A stretch of 64,000 nucleotides of DNA, from NCBI RefSeq assembly GCF_000801105.2, contig NC_079512.1, forward strand, positions 39,015,848 through 39,079,847. The letters are read 5' to 3'. Made by a program: the position numbers and the translations under genes. Each line of letters opens with the position of its first letter. Positions within the stretch are counted from its first letter, which is position 1. Of this stretch, positions 25,532 to 38,317 are shown one piece after another. The notes below the pieces were generated by a model. It searched no databases, had not been told where the DNA came from, and saw nothing but the letters and a program-made list of their open reading frames with translations. Origin of the DNA: Raphanus sativus. Lineage: Eukaryota > Streptophyta > Magnoliopsida > Brassicales > Brassicaceae.

Positions 25532-25795
25532 AGGCTTTTTTTTTTGAACAACTAATTTAGATTAAATCCCGGCCTCAGGTCCAAGAAGTAATAGAGTGAT
25601 ACAAGCAGGCTTTGGACAAACTGTCCGCTGACCCATTTTCTTCTCTAGCAACAAAAGAAAAAACGCAGAAATCAAAAGAAACAGAGGGGCATTCAATGTC
25701 CGAGAGGACTCCGTAGAGATCCATTGGCTTTGTAACCGAACTTATCGCGTTGTATAGGAGTATGTGTAAGAGTGCATTATGATAGGGAGAATGGT
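25532..25795 (-). mobile_element. 5'-truncated LINE fragment with locally templated 5' end, segment A only
   Basis: A 14-bp target duplication (GGACCATGGGACTA, at 25518-25531 and 25796-25809) flanks it, and segment B has the single copy. A T-run just inside the left side is the poly(A) tail of a minus-oriented insertion. The minus strand encodes the end of a reverse-transcriptase-linked RNase H domain (VAREENGSADSLSKA). The 5'-most 51 nt (25749-25799) are a perfect inverted copy of 26006-26056. Confidence 0.8.
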
Positions 25796-27240
25796 GGACC
25801 ATGGGACTAGGCTAATTTGATAGAAAGGCTTTGTTTTTCCACAAAAAAAAATGAATGGATAATAACTAGTAGATGTTTTAGTGCATATTGGAAAAAAAAG
25901 TTATACAAATCTCTGATTTTCTTGTACTATAACAGATCTCTGATTGTTCCTGCCACAAACATCGTGATTCTGTATGAAACGTCATTTCAAGCACTCTTAG
26001 TTATCGTCCACCATTCTCCCTATCATAATGCACTCTTACACATACTCCTATACAACTGCACTATAATAACAAAAAAAACTGCACTATAATTATAATCGCA
26101 AATTAAAAGTTAATGCCTAAAAAGCTCGTAGTGATTCTTGGAACATCCGGTCTTAGTCTGATACATAATTTAAACCAAATAGCTTGAACTAACACTAACA
26201 TAATATTATTAAAGGAATTTACGTTAGTGTAAATTAAATGTTCGAATTGACACTTCCTTAAAGCCTCTCCCGGCCGCTTTGCGCTTCCAACATTCACAGC
26301 TGGATTTACATTTCTCAACGAAGAAATATACAAAAGGGCATTAGTGCCATTTTACTATCCGACATAAGTCGGTAAAACAAAAACTTTGGTCTGACTTCTG
26401 TATGCTTTGACTGGTCTTAACTCGTATCAGGACTCAAGTCTCAACTATATCGATTTATCAACTTCCTTGAACTAAGTTTGATGTATTCGTGTTAGATAAT
26501 AACGTGACAGTTAGATTGGTAAGTCACTAGCCCGTGTAACCATCACATGGTTATTGGATCCCGATGCACTCTACGTACGCTGGCTCCGTTTTTTTATTGA
26601 GGTCCAAATAGTAACAATGCATTGCAACGCAATAACGGGGAAATAAATAGAAGTTGAATGATAATTTCAGAACAAAATTCAGAACACAGTTACGAAAAAA
26701 TCATTACTATTTAAGTGATCAAAATGATATATGTACTTAGTTTATACTAATATTTGTAGTAGGATTTTGAAGAGATCTTAACATTGAAGGTAGTAAGTAT
26801 ATATATCGTAAAAAAAGAGTATATATATCATTCAGATGATCTTGCAGCCGACGAAGGCCCGACCAAAGCTTTTTCGCATATTGACTATTGACAATGATGT
26901 CGACAAAAGAGTATTGGTAATAATATACAGGCCTGATAATATATATTAATAATAATAAAAGAGTTTGAAATGCTGGCACGTTTCATGTTTGATTTGCCTT
27001 CGATATTTCTGCTACGTAAATTTAGATCATATTATTTTGAATATATACCATTTTCTTTCAGTTTATTTGAATATCCGAAGATGGAATTTATATATGGACT
27101 GAATTTCCTAAAATTATTCTGAATTTTTTTATAGATGTGAGATACCCTAAATTAATTAAATATAATATATAATTATATTATTATATGCATAATCATTTCT
27201 CTTATTTATATGGCGAAGTGATAAAATCAAACATTACTTA

Positions 27241-28114
27241 AAAAAAAAAAACATTCTGCTGGGAGTAAACACTTTTTTATTTAAGAAGTATTGTTAGTCT
27301 ACTCTTTCTCTAGAATCTCTCCAACTTCTCTCTTCATCGTTTCTCCTCTCCGTCTGGTGTTCGAGGTTTTTCGGCGGTGGTTCGCCTCTGGCGCCACCGT
27401 CGGAGTAGTGGTTGTGATTTTTTTTCTCTTTCTTGCATGTTTAGTATTTGGTTAGTATCTGTACTTCTGACATCGATGACAATCACTTGCATCGTTTGGC
27501 CGTCTTTGCTTCTGGCGTCATCACCTTCAATTCCGGTGACGGCGGCCGGCTTTGTCTCCGACTTTGACCTTTCTTCAAGGGAAGTTGGCTCTTCTGGAGT
27601 AATCCCCGAGCATTGGGGATTCTGGTTCTTTGGGTTTGATGGTTTCGAGTGGAGGATGAGATCTCGACTTCCGTCGATTGAAGCTCTCCGATCTGTACGA
27701 AGTTTCTTCTATGTGGTATGTGGATTAGGGTTGGATGAGATATCGAACAGGTTTGATTGAAGCTCTCCAATGGTTGGACTTGTGGTGATGAAGATGAATA
27801 CCCGAAAGCTGGTGGGTATTTGGTTATGGTGTTCCCGGTTTAGATTCCGGTGGGTGCAGTGTTCCCGGTGTTGATTGGCGACTCGACGAGGATGGTGGAG
27901 GTTGATTCAGCACGTGGATCTGTTTCTTCGGTGCTTTGCACACGTGTAGTTACGTGCCACCGTTTTCCTCTGATGTGGTTTATGTGGACCATTGTTTGGG
28001 CCTTTTTGTGTTGGGCGTTTATGCTTTTTGTTTTGCCCTTGTGTTTTGGGCTTTATGTTTGTAATCAAAAAATCCTTTAGTTAATAAAAAGTTAGACGGC
28101 AAAAAAAAATAAAA
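27241..28114 (+). mobile_element. Poly(A) retroposon, about 874 bp, segment A only
   Basis: An 18-bp target duplication (AAAATCAAACATTACTTA, at 27223-27240 and 28115-28132) flanks it, and segment B has one copy. The right end is gttagacggc followed by an A-rich tail, so it is plus-oriented. The 5' part is GC- and CT-rich; no long ORF with reverse transcriptase is present. It is either an internally deleted LINE or a non-coding retroposon of the size of Arabidopsis Sadhu elements. Frames such as 27377-27760 show no recognisable domain. Confidence 0.82.
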
Positions 28115-28780
28115 AAAATCAAACATTACTTATAATACTGGATCCACCAACAAATCATAATTCCCGAAAGTTCGTAACAACCCCCACGTCACTCCTTCAG
28201 TCACTGTCACTCGATCCACTAGTTAAAATCTAGTTTTATCAAATTATATTCTAATTGTATTTTTGGGACTGTGGGTCAACTTGCATGAGAAATAGCTCAC
28301 CAGCAATTTTTGATACTTTCATGAGACACATTGCAATCCCGTAGTTACCTTATGTCCTACTTGTTACCATAGTTTATTACGTTTTCTTTACGAGACTTTT
28401 ATGTATTTACCCAAAAAATTATGTATACATTTCAGTAATTTTTAGTTTTTTACCATGTAGAACGAGGAGAGGACTAAACAAAATTTTATTTAAGGTTAAA
28501 AACTAAAATCAACTTAAAAACAGAAAAATACTCAAAATTGAATACCATGAACTAAAACGAAAAAACTAAAACCTAATTGTAAGGTACTTGTCTTCGAAAC
28601 TAAAACTAAACAACTAGCATTAGATCGTATATTAAAAGTCGGTGCAAATCAGATATTTACATTTTAAAAAATGTTTATGATCCGATTTATCCGAATAGTT
28701 AATTATTTGATTTATCCAATTTATATTAAGGGTATATAATAACTGAATACTTATTATTTTTGATATATTTGATACTTTTT

Positions 28781-28898
28781 GTCATCATTACATTAACTAT
28801 TTAAATTCAGATTGGTTAAGCTAGTATGTGTGAGTTTACGACGCCCATAAGAGAAGAACCTACAAAATACATACTTAAATAGTTAATGTAATGATGAC
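28781..28898. repeat. Foldback with 24-bp perfect inverted repeats
   Basis: Positions 28781-28804 and 28875-28898 are exact inverse copies (gtcatcattacattaac at the left end), separated by 70 bp. It is present in both segments (B: 50182-50299). It may be a small MITE remnant. Confidence 0.8.
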
Positions 28899-29909
28899 AT
28901 AAGATACTCAATTACATATTCTATCGCATGTCGTCTTTCAGCAAATGCTCAATTGAGAGGACATGCTCAAATCTAAATGCTATCCGACTGAGCTAAACGT
29001 ATTACTATCTTAGAATGTCTTTAACGACATGAAAATATATGTGAATGCGAAATGTATTACACCTGTCCTACAGTGATAGCTGTTCTCTGTCAAACCAATG
29101 CTGCCAAATGTAAATGTTATACTTAAATTAGGGCGACTTGAATAAATCGTACGGGACATCGAGTTAAACATTTATTACACAGAGACGGACCGGGATAAAA
29201 TGTATCAAGATCGTCTCATTGATGTTTTTGAGGAGCTTGTCTTGGAATTTATATGTATTCTTATCATTTGTCTAATCGTCACAGATGATCTTATTTACAT
29301 AGTGTATATAATACGATATGTTGAATTGTAGACAAGTTAATTTTGACCAAAAAGACAATAATCTGTCTGCTAATTACTCGACACTTTGAGTCGGGCGATG
29401 TGGTCCACGGTATATCTATATATTATTTATAAACGACCCACGACGTTCCTTGATTAGAGTTTAACATACGCGTAATAAATTAAAAGTCTTTCATCTAACA
29501 TATGAATTGTGATATTACTATCCCATGCGTTTCAAAATAAATGATATTACTATCGTATATTGTGGAGTATGGTGAGACCGAAAGAGTGCCTAGAATTAAC
29601 ACCGTTAGACTTTTTTTTTTGAGAATTGGCTTAAGGCTATGAATTTGAGTAGTTTATATATTTTTGATTTTTAGATTTGGCTTTAATTTTTGGTACTATG
29701 ACTATGGGTAAACTTCCAGTATTGAATTAGAACCCATGAGAAGAATAGTGACCTCATTTTTAGCAATACATCACTAAAATTACCAGTGATCCATGTGGAT
29801 AAACTATATTTAATATTTTGAATTTTCTTATCAAAGAAAAATAACAAAAATTAGTAATTGTCTAGAGCATAGTTAGGTTAAACAGCCAGAGAAAGGTAAC
29901 TTGGGTATT

Positions 29910-30759
29910 TGAGAAGTTATATAATTCGATAATCGTTTCTATGTTATTGATTCATAACCTCATGATCTCTTTGTATACAATTCTAAGTTCTATAATCCTA
30001 TCTAGAAGAAGAGATTACACAATAAAAAAAATATTCTATTCTAATACTATTTCATTTAGGATATGTTAATATCCCAATATTCCCCTTCAAATTAGAGCAT
30101 ACAATTTTTTAAGTAAAAATTGAACTAGAAGTATTCAAATTCAAATATTTCTTTCATCAAAATATCAGTTCGCTGGATCGTCGGTCTTGTTTCATCAAAT
30201 TCAATTTTATCGGTTTTGTTTCATCAAGTTCAGTTTTGTTGGGATCGGTTTCATCAGTTTGAGGTTGTTGTCACAACAAGAATATTCTCCATTCTTGTTA
30301 ATTAAAGAAAATCACAGGTCGAGAGTTTAAGAGGTCACAAGTCGAGAGATCAATTGTTCGAAATCACATGTCGTGAATTCAAGAGTTCGAGGTCGCATGT
30401 CGTGAGATCAAAAGTCATGGGGTCAAAGTTGTTCAATGGTCATGAGTGAATTCACAGGTTCGTGAGATCAAAGTAGTCGGCGGTCATCAAGAGTTCATTA
30501 TTCCATGCTTTCCATGTCATCATCCGGATCGTCGTCTTCATCTTCTTCAATTGTCATCACCATTAGAAACAGAAGCGTTAGTTTTGATCCACAAAAACCG
30601 TTATGGCTCTGATATTGTGAAAAGTTATATAATTCGATAGTTTTTTCTATATTATGGATTCATGACCTCAAGATCTCCTTATATACAACTCTAAGTTCCA
30701 TAATCCAGAAATATTATATTCTAATACTATTTCGTTTAGGATATGTTAATATCCCAATA
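29910..30759 (-). mobile_element. TRIM-type miniature LTR retrotransposon (segment A copy)
   Basis: Two direct repeats, 29910-30079 and 30618-30759, act as LTRs and are flanked by a 5-bp target duplication GTATT (29905-29909, 30760-30764). On the minus strand a primer-binding-like ATATCAGAGCCAT (methionine initiator type) follows the upstream LTR, and a polypurine GAAGGGGAA immediately precedes the downstream LTR. The internal region is only about 540 bp and codes for nothing, as in TRIM elements. Confidence 0.8.
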
Positions 30760-32727
30760 GTATTATCAGAATTATATAAAAGCAATCATTATATCAAAGA
30801 ATACTAACTTTTGTGTTTAAATTATTGTCAAAAGTTTCTACAATTTATCTCATGTTATGTGTGTGTGTTTTTCTGTAGTTTTCACAAACTCGAAAAGGTT
30901 AAAGGTGATATTATCAATGCGTTATAAAAAATCATTATTGGTTCATATATTCGGAAAGATCAGTATCTTCTTTTTTCAGATTATCTATCAGTTTTGTATA
31001 GTATTCCTTTCATTTTAGTTTAGCTATTATTGTAAAATAAATATTAGTTTTAAAATAAATATCATTCACTAATTTTAATGAAATTTATAAACAATATTTT
31101 CTTGTTTATCTTCTATTGGTTAAAATAGATTAGATATATAGATAGTTGTAGTTTTATTTTTAAATATGCAAATTAAATATTTTTTAATTTTTGTGTATAA
31201 ATCTAAAACGAAAACTAAAATCAAATTGAGAGTAATTTTTTTAATCAATGATATAAAAAGAAAGATATTTGTGCTGAACATACTTATCTCACCCTTTTAT
31301 ATATGTGATTTTCTTACCTTTTATAATTTTATATTGAAAATAATTACAGACCCAGTCTAGTTACTATAATTTTTATTTTTTCTAACAATTTATGTCTTAC
31401 ATCATAACGTTATATTACGATGAAGAAGTTTGTTTATTTATTAATTTTATTTCTAATAGTTATATTACAAGTTTCAGAGAGTATTTTTAAAAATAATTTT
31501 TAATATTCACAAAGTAGTGTTTTGTATATTATTATTTTTGTTGCAAAAATCAAGTTTTAATTTTATTTTAGTGTATTGGTATAATAAATTGTTTAGAAAA
31601 AAATTAAACATGCATAATAATAATGAGAAGTTGTATAAAATTGAATAAAGTATTTAACAAAAGCTAGAGAAACAACAGTGGGAAACAAAATTATTAAAAA
31701 CTCCATAATCACGTTTATGATATAATTTGATAGGCCGGAACGAAGAAGAATGACTCATTTAAAACCATGGTCTTCATTTATACTCTATTTTATTTTCGAA
31801 TCTTCATAAAGCTCATAATTTTTTTCAGTTGTTAACAAAAAGACTTCTCTTTACTTTAGCTCTAGAAATCTTGTTTGGCCAAATTCTTCCTGGATATACA
31901 ATACATTGATGATCGCATAAAGCCAATTAAAGTATTAAACTAGCACCACTATATTGGTGTCTACCAAAGTGTTTTATGGACCACGGTTTTTGAATATTCC
32001 ATTCAGTAGATTATTATCGATGATAGTTCAACCGATTGCACTAAAAACATGATATAAAAAGGTGGACTAATGTCCAGATGCTGAACTGGTTTGTGAGGTT
32101 AGAAAAAACTAGCGACAATATATGTTTTAAGCTACAACTTATTGAGAATACTTTTTAAATTAATTCAGAGATATTTCAGACTTGTGAAAGAATTCAAACT
32201 GTAGTCTACGAATAAAATTTAGTTTCGAGTATTCAAATGAATCTTAAAATATGATTTTATATATGTGTGGCCACAAGGTTAAGTAAATCAAAATGTGAAC
32301 ATGGATTACTTAATTCCCGAGAATTCGCATACCATTAGAGACCACCACTTTTGGTTACAAATGTATGTATAAATCTTTTCACTAAATCCAAAAGTATATA
32401 TACATATATTTTAAAATTATTATTATATTAGCTACGATATTTGTAAAATGACTTTCAATACGCAGTCCATTCAATTCGTTATATTGGTCGATGGTTTATA
32501 ACTTTATTTATATGTATACGCTACTCGATTATTTTTATATTAAAAATATAAATACGTTTAGATAAAATTAAAATACGGCATAGACTTTTGTTGATAACTT
32601 TACCTTAGTCTTGATCGTGTTGAAGTAAGGCACTAAATATATGTGTCCAACACAATTTTCAATTCAAGGTTTCTTATATTTTGCGAATGAAATGTAGTAA
32701 TCGGCAGTAAAATCTAATAATATTGTA

Positions 32728-32964
32728 CTCTCTCCGTTTTATTTTACTTGTCGTTTTAGACTTTGACACATACATTAATAAAACATTCAAGCTTGTATAT
32801 TTGCTAGATAAAACATCATTACCAATACACATAACTAGATCTCAACCAATAGAAAATAGCTTAGTATAAAAAATCAATAAATTTTGCATTGAAATCATAA
32901 AACGACACTTATTTTAAAACAAAAATTTTATTCTAAAACGACATCTAATTCGAAACGGAGGGAA
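32728..32964. mobile_element. Stowaway-type MITE, in both segments
   Basis: Termini CTCTCTCCGTTTTATTT and the inverse of cgaaacggagggaa form inverted repeats of about 30 bp, with TA at both flanks. The B copy is 57887-58123. Confidence 0.8.
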
Positions 32965-33486
32965 TATTTTTTTGGTATGGTTTTGGTTTGAATTTGCTTT
33001 TAGCAAAATATTTGTCATATTTAAGGGATCTTTAAGAAAACTAACCTTTTTTTTGTTCTGTATGTTTTGGACCTGTTTGCTGTTTATAAATTCAGTCTTA
33101 CATCGACTTCTGGGGGTACAATTTCAATGAAAAAACGAATTGAATTATCCAACTGTAGGTTAGTAATTGTTTGTTAATTATAATATTGATCCATTGTGTT
33201 GTACACGGCTCAACTAGACAATATATAATAACGCCACGAAGAACATTTAGTTATTATTAGTTCTTGTAAATTGTATATAGTGCTCGACAATGTCATAATC
33301 AGTAAAATACTAATCACTTACCAACCTGAACTATATGTGTTATATGTTTTGAGGGGGCACGTCAAGTTTGCCGTTTGTTTGTCTGATGACATATTATTTA
33401 ATTTTTGTGTTGTGTTTCTTGTCTAGTTTCCACTTATACACAAATATCGACTGGAACGATTTTTGAAAGATATTATTCGAGAAGAG

Positions 33487-33510
33487 TACTAACGGTAACG
33501 GTAACGGTAA
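33487..33510. repeat. Hexanucleotide microsatellite (GGTAAC)n
   Basis: Segment A has three ggtaac-type units and segment B has four at the corresponding place (about 58650-58674), a length polymorphism between the copies. Confidence 0.75.
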
Positions 33511-34059
33511 ATTTGGGGCTTACTTAGTTACTATCTCCAAATGATATCAATCAACATGATTTTCATTTTTTTTTTTTTGTTAACGATCATGTGCATGTTG
33601 CCTATTGACACTTAATGGCTGACGTCCAATTAAGCACACTGAAGGACCGTTCTTAACTAGTATTTATAAACGTTACAGTTTTTCAATATGACGGTTAGTT
33701 TTCCATTTTTGACCAAATAAAAGGAATATATAATTTATTGAATACATTGTAAAAGTAATGTATTTTTTTTCTTGTTTGAAACTGGAATTACATGTGACGA
33801 TTAAAATTACACACAAAAACTGAAATCATTCGGCGCTAAAACGATTCAGCTGGTGGTGTAGGCAGCCGTACGCAGATGATCTATCCTTTTTCTTAGAAAG
33901 CGCAGATGATCTATCTTATTACAATGGTTCTTCACAAAATTTATAATGTGAAATTTAGTGTAATCAACTACAAATATAGCTGATGGCTAATATTTCGTTT
34001 TAAGAGTTGCTCAAACGGATGTCTCACATCTATGTCCCCATAAACATACATCATCCATA

Positions 34060-34246
34060 CTTCCTCCGTTTCTAAATAAAAATATTATTAATTATTTATC
34101 TAACCATACTTTAATCAATAACAAAATATATTGCATAATACCATAACATTAGTTATTAATAAATTTTCCATAGAAAATTAAAAATATCATATAATTTGGA
34201 ACAATTTTTTTTTCTAAAATATCATGTATTAAAAACGGAGGGAGTG
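34060..34246. mobile_element. Stowaway-type MITE, in both segments
   Basis: The left end CTTCCTCCGTTTC and the right end aaaacggagggag are inverse, with TA at the flanks. The B copy is at 59476-59661. Confidence 0.72.
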
Positions 34247-37159
34247 TATATAATCATTTATTCCATAACTAATCAATCATTAAAAGTGTACAATAGTAAT
34301 GAACTTTGAATTTTCTTATTGCTCATAAGTTAATTTTTAAATAAAATTATCATTTGATTTTATATATTATATGTTTTCAATACAATGTTTTTGTTTTACC
34401 TTTTTGTCATCTTGTTTGTTTACCTATTTTACCAACATTAATTAAGATAATTAGTATTAGTTAGAATAAATTAAACTTTCATAAAATTATATTATTTATA
34501 TATTGTTATTTTTAGTATTGTAAATTTAATTTTAGAATATATGAAAAATCTTAAATTTATATCTTTCTTATTCTTTAAAAAAAACTATATCTTTGTGAAG
34601 TGAAAAGTACATTATATTAAAGTTTTGTTTGCAAATAAGTAATTCCAAAGAAATAAAGGCTGTGACAGGATTCATTAGAGTAAACTGGATTAAAAATGAT
34701 GGAAAATGGTGGAAAATAAATAATTTAAAAATAACATAAGTGATTACTCTAGCAAAATGTAAAGTTGAGTGTTTATTTTTTTCCATTTAAACAGTTATTT
34801 GAGTAAGTGATAAAACTATGTGTTTTACATGATTGATAATTTATAATGGAATATAGAGTAAATTAATATTTAGAATAAATATTTACCCTTAAATATACTA
34901 TCAGATCACACTTGTACAGTAAATAATTTTCTTTGCGAGAGCAAATGATTATTTAGGAGATGGTGCGAGTAATATTCAGAAGTGATGATGTAGGAGTTAA
35001 TATGTGTGTAGGAGTGCGAGAGAGGCAATTACTTGCTAATATTGGTTACTTGTTACTTGATTTGATTTGTCCGAGTAATTTTTTTTACGATTCAATAGTT
35101 AATTTACTTGAAACAAATACTTATTTTATCAAGTATTTTGAAAAAAAATTGACACTTGCAAATAACTTGTCTTGCCTTGTTACTTACTAAACTAAATATT
35201 GTCTCTTGATTACATACAAAAAACACATATTACAAGAGAATACGAGTTGCAGGATTCAAGTGGATTTAGCGTATGACACTGTGTGGAAGAGACGTTTGAA
35301 ACCCTAAGAGAGTACAAGTCGTATGGTAGAAGAAATATTTTGTTGGTAAGAACTAAGATGAATGATAAAATGTGGGTTTGAGATAATAGACTTTAATATT
35401 TTATTTAATAATGGACTGTCTTGTTTATTAAACAAACTATTATTGTAATTAACTATTACTAAATAAAAGATAATATAAATCTTATTTTGCAACTATAAAC
35501 TACCGAGTATTTTGTAAAAAGAATAACAAGTAATAAATAACGAGATAAATATCAAAAAATGAAATGATATTTGATATTTGCCTTGTTGTTAGTAAATTTT
35601 TTTGACTTGTTACTTGTCTTGCTAACGACAAATATTCGGTTTTTCAAGATAAAAACATGTGAAATCACGAGTACAAGATGAATATCGAATAAGGATGTCC
35701 AGTTCTACCGTGTGAGTTTATGGGCAAAGGAAAACCAAAAAGAGAGAAACCATAATGAGTTAACGAAGACAGCCGCCATTTCCACTTCTCACTCCCACTT
35801 ACAACTCTTCCTTTTGGGCAAGGTTTCGACATCAATGCTCGTCTTAATCACCATTAATCTACTCATCATTAAGACATCGAAAGCCCACTATTTTTCAAAG
35901 GGAGAATTACCAATTGTGACTCAAAACTTGGAGTCAAACCCAAAAGAGTACCCCAACTTGGGTCAAAGGCAAAAGTAACTTAAAAGGCTATTGAAATTAC
36001 AACTATCTCCTTGTGAACAAACAAAAAAACGGATTTTTTTTTACGTTTCTACCCCTCGCAAGTCGTCTGTAAACAGACGACTTGAAAATAAGTCGTCCAG
36101 ACGACTTTAAGTTAAGTCGTCTGGACAGTTATTCTTAAACATAATTTAAAAATTTTGTAAAAAATATTTTGATAAGTGAAAAATTGGAATTATGTAATTA
36201 ACATATGTCTTAAGAGATATAAATTAATATATAACAAATTTCAATTGTTTTCAGCCCAGATGAGTGAAAGTAGTGAGTCATGATATTCTTTAGTTTATGT
36301 TTCATCAACATATGTTGTAGTATTGTATGTGTTCTTAGGGTTAGATTTTGGAAAGCATTAAAACCGTTTTTGAAAATTTTTAAAATTACCTAGGCGTGTT
36401 CGTTTCTGTGTATAGTAAACACTATTGAAGTATAATTTGATTTTATAACGTGGTTAGTAAGTTAATTTAGTCATTTTAGTTTAGGGGTTCATTTTAGGGT
36501 ATTGGACGACTTAATATTTAGTCTTCTGTTCCCAGACGACTAAATATTAGGTCGTCTGATGTACATTATCAGCCAGAATAAGTCGTCTAAACCGGACCAA
36601 ACCTTAAAGTTTACCAATGTACTTTTAAAGCTAACCGGATTATTTACCCAATATATAAGGTGATTTTTTTTTTTTTTCATTTTCCGCGAACAGAAACCCT
36701 AACAGTTCTCTCTCACCGGCGATATCAAAGGCGATTCGAATTCCCACTATTTCCGAACAACCATCGTTCTCAACGTCGGCTATCTATCTCACTTCATTCT
36801 CACCGTTGTCGCCGCAGCTTCTTCTAACCCTAGCGCCGCCGATTCCTCTAAACCCTAGCGCCCCCGCTTCCACTATTTCCGAACAAACCGTCGCCCTCGC
36901 CACCGTGCTCACCAACGTTCTCACCGCCGCTTACTCTAAACACTAGCTAGCACCGCCGTTTCTTCTAAACCCTTAGCGCCGCCGCTTCTTCTAAACCCTA
37001 GCGCCGCCGCTTCTTCTCTGTAAACCGTAGCGCCGTTTCTCTGTAAACCCTAACGCCGGTAAGTCATCAAACTCGTGGAAAGATGAACATAAAACGTTGT
37101 CTCTTTCAATTTACTCATTCTCACCGTTTCACGTTTATTTTTTCAGATCTATAACCACA

Positions 37160-38300
37160 ATGACGAGTACTCGAACTCCTTCTGCGACTAATCAGGTCCG
37201 CTTGAAATTTTTCTACTGGAAGACTTGTAAGTAAGTCGTCTGGAAAGTCTTCAACCTGGACGACTTAGTACGTCCATTTGGAAGACTTTCCAGACGACTT
37301 AAATATAAGTCGTCAACTAAGTCGTCCAGTTGGACGACTTTCTAGACGACTTATATTTAAGTCGTCTACTAAGTCGTCTGGAGTAAACAATTAAGGCGTG
37401 ATTGATTTAGCTTGTGTTCTGACTTCTATTGTTGTCTTTGATTATTTTGCAGACAAAAAGGATGGATATTCAGAACTCCCCCGTAGGTTATACACATTAG
37501 GGGAAGAGCCAGAACCCCACAATAGCATTTCGTATCATACGGATAACACGAAGTTGCATACTGCTCTTAGGGAAGCTCTCACTGATGCTGAATTTGAAGA
37601 GCTCAAGGAGTCGAGATTGGGAGTTTTCATCAAGTTCAAGGAGCAGGGATTTGGTTGGGCTTCAAGGCTGGTTCACCACTTGCTCGGTTTAAAGCTGGAC
37701 ATTAAGAAGAAGTACGAGATGTGGTGTCTCGTTGGTCCAGAACCTGCGAGGTTTTCACTGTTAGAGTTTGAAAACATCACTGGTCTAAACTGCGACTACA
37801 TCGAGGACCTTGAGACACCAGAATGTGAAGTTACCCCACAGATGGTTTCTTTCTGGGAGATGATGGGAGTTCATCGGGAAGCTGGGCCAAGTACTGATCA
37901 GATAATAGCAGCACTGAAGAGATGCGGGGATTGGTCCAGGGAAGATCGCAAGCGACTCGCGTACCTTTCCATCTTCACTGGATTCATTGAAGGGAAAAAG
38001 TTCTCAAGCGCTACACGAGCTACTCTCGCAAGGCTAGTGATGGATTTAGAAAGGTTTGAGAATTATCCATGGGGGAGAGTCGCGTTTAAGGTGCTGATGG
38101 ACTCTTTGTGGAACAAAGATATTACTGGCTGTTACACCGTGGATGGCTTTATACAAGTTCTTCAGGTCTGGGCGTACGAAGCTATTCCGGGATTGGGTGC
38201 TAGTATTGGTCTACCCAGAGCAAACAGTCCGTCTCCACCGATTCTGGCTTACGACGGCAGCAGAGGCCGCAGATTCATGAAAGCTGCTATCTTGAGTCAG
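37160..38300 (+). CDS. DUF1985 transposon protein, 5' portion
   Basis: The main exon is 37453-38300 (282 codons), ending at a donor after ...KAAILSQ. It contains a DUF1985 domain with landmarks ALREALTDAEFEELKESRLG, EMWCLVGPEPARFSLLEFEN and GLNCDYIEDL, then RFENYPWGRVAFKVLMDSLW and ILAYDGSRGRRFMKA. A first exon at 37160-37226 (ATG, MTSTRTPSATNQ...) joins in phase through a GTAAGT donor; this exon is inferred. The frame is intact, unlike the DUF1985 remnant at 56303. Later exons are lost in the minisatellite and the gap. The function of DUF1985 is not established; it occurs as an accessory protein of MULEs. Confidence 0.75.
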
Positions 38301-38317
38301 GTACCTTTCCATCTTCA

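Larger units (their letters stand above)
17986..35899. repeat. Segment A of a long near-identical duplicated pair
   Basis: It is collinear with 38728-61491. Differences are scattered substitutions, small indels and whole transposons. It runs from the end of formamidase 1 exon 4, through copy 2, to the insertion point of the MULE at 35900. After subtracting copy-specific insertions (about 1.4 kb in A, 6.1 kb in B) both cores are about 16.5 kb. Confidence 0.93.

Noticed and set aside
27377..27760. 127-codon ORF in the A-only retroposon
   Set aside because: No known motif, and it lies in the CT-rich leader of a non-autonomous element.
28964..29012. tRNA-like stretch on the minus strand (TTTAGCTCAGTCGGATAGC)
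   Set aside because: It has an A-box-like D-arm only; no B box, anticodon arm or acceptor pairing could be built.
37398..37452. N-terminal extension of the DUF1985 ORF starting at 37398
   Set aside because: It begins with GTG and crosses a good 3' splice site at 37451-37452; it is probably intron.
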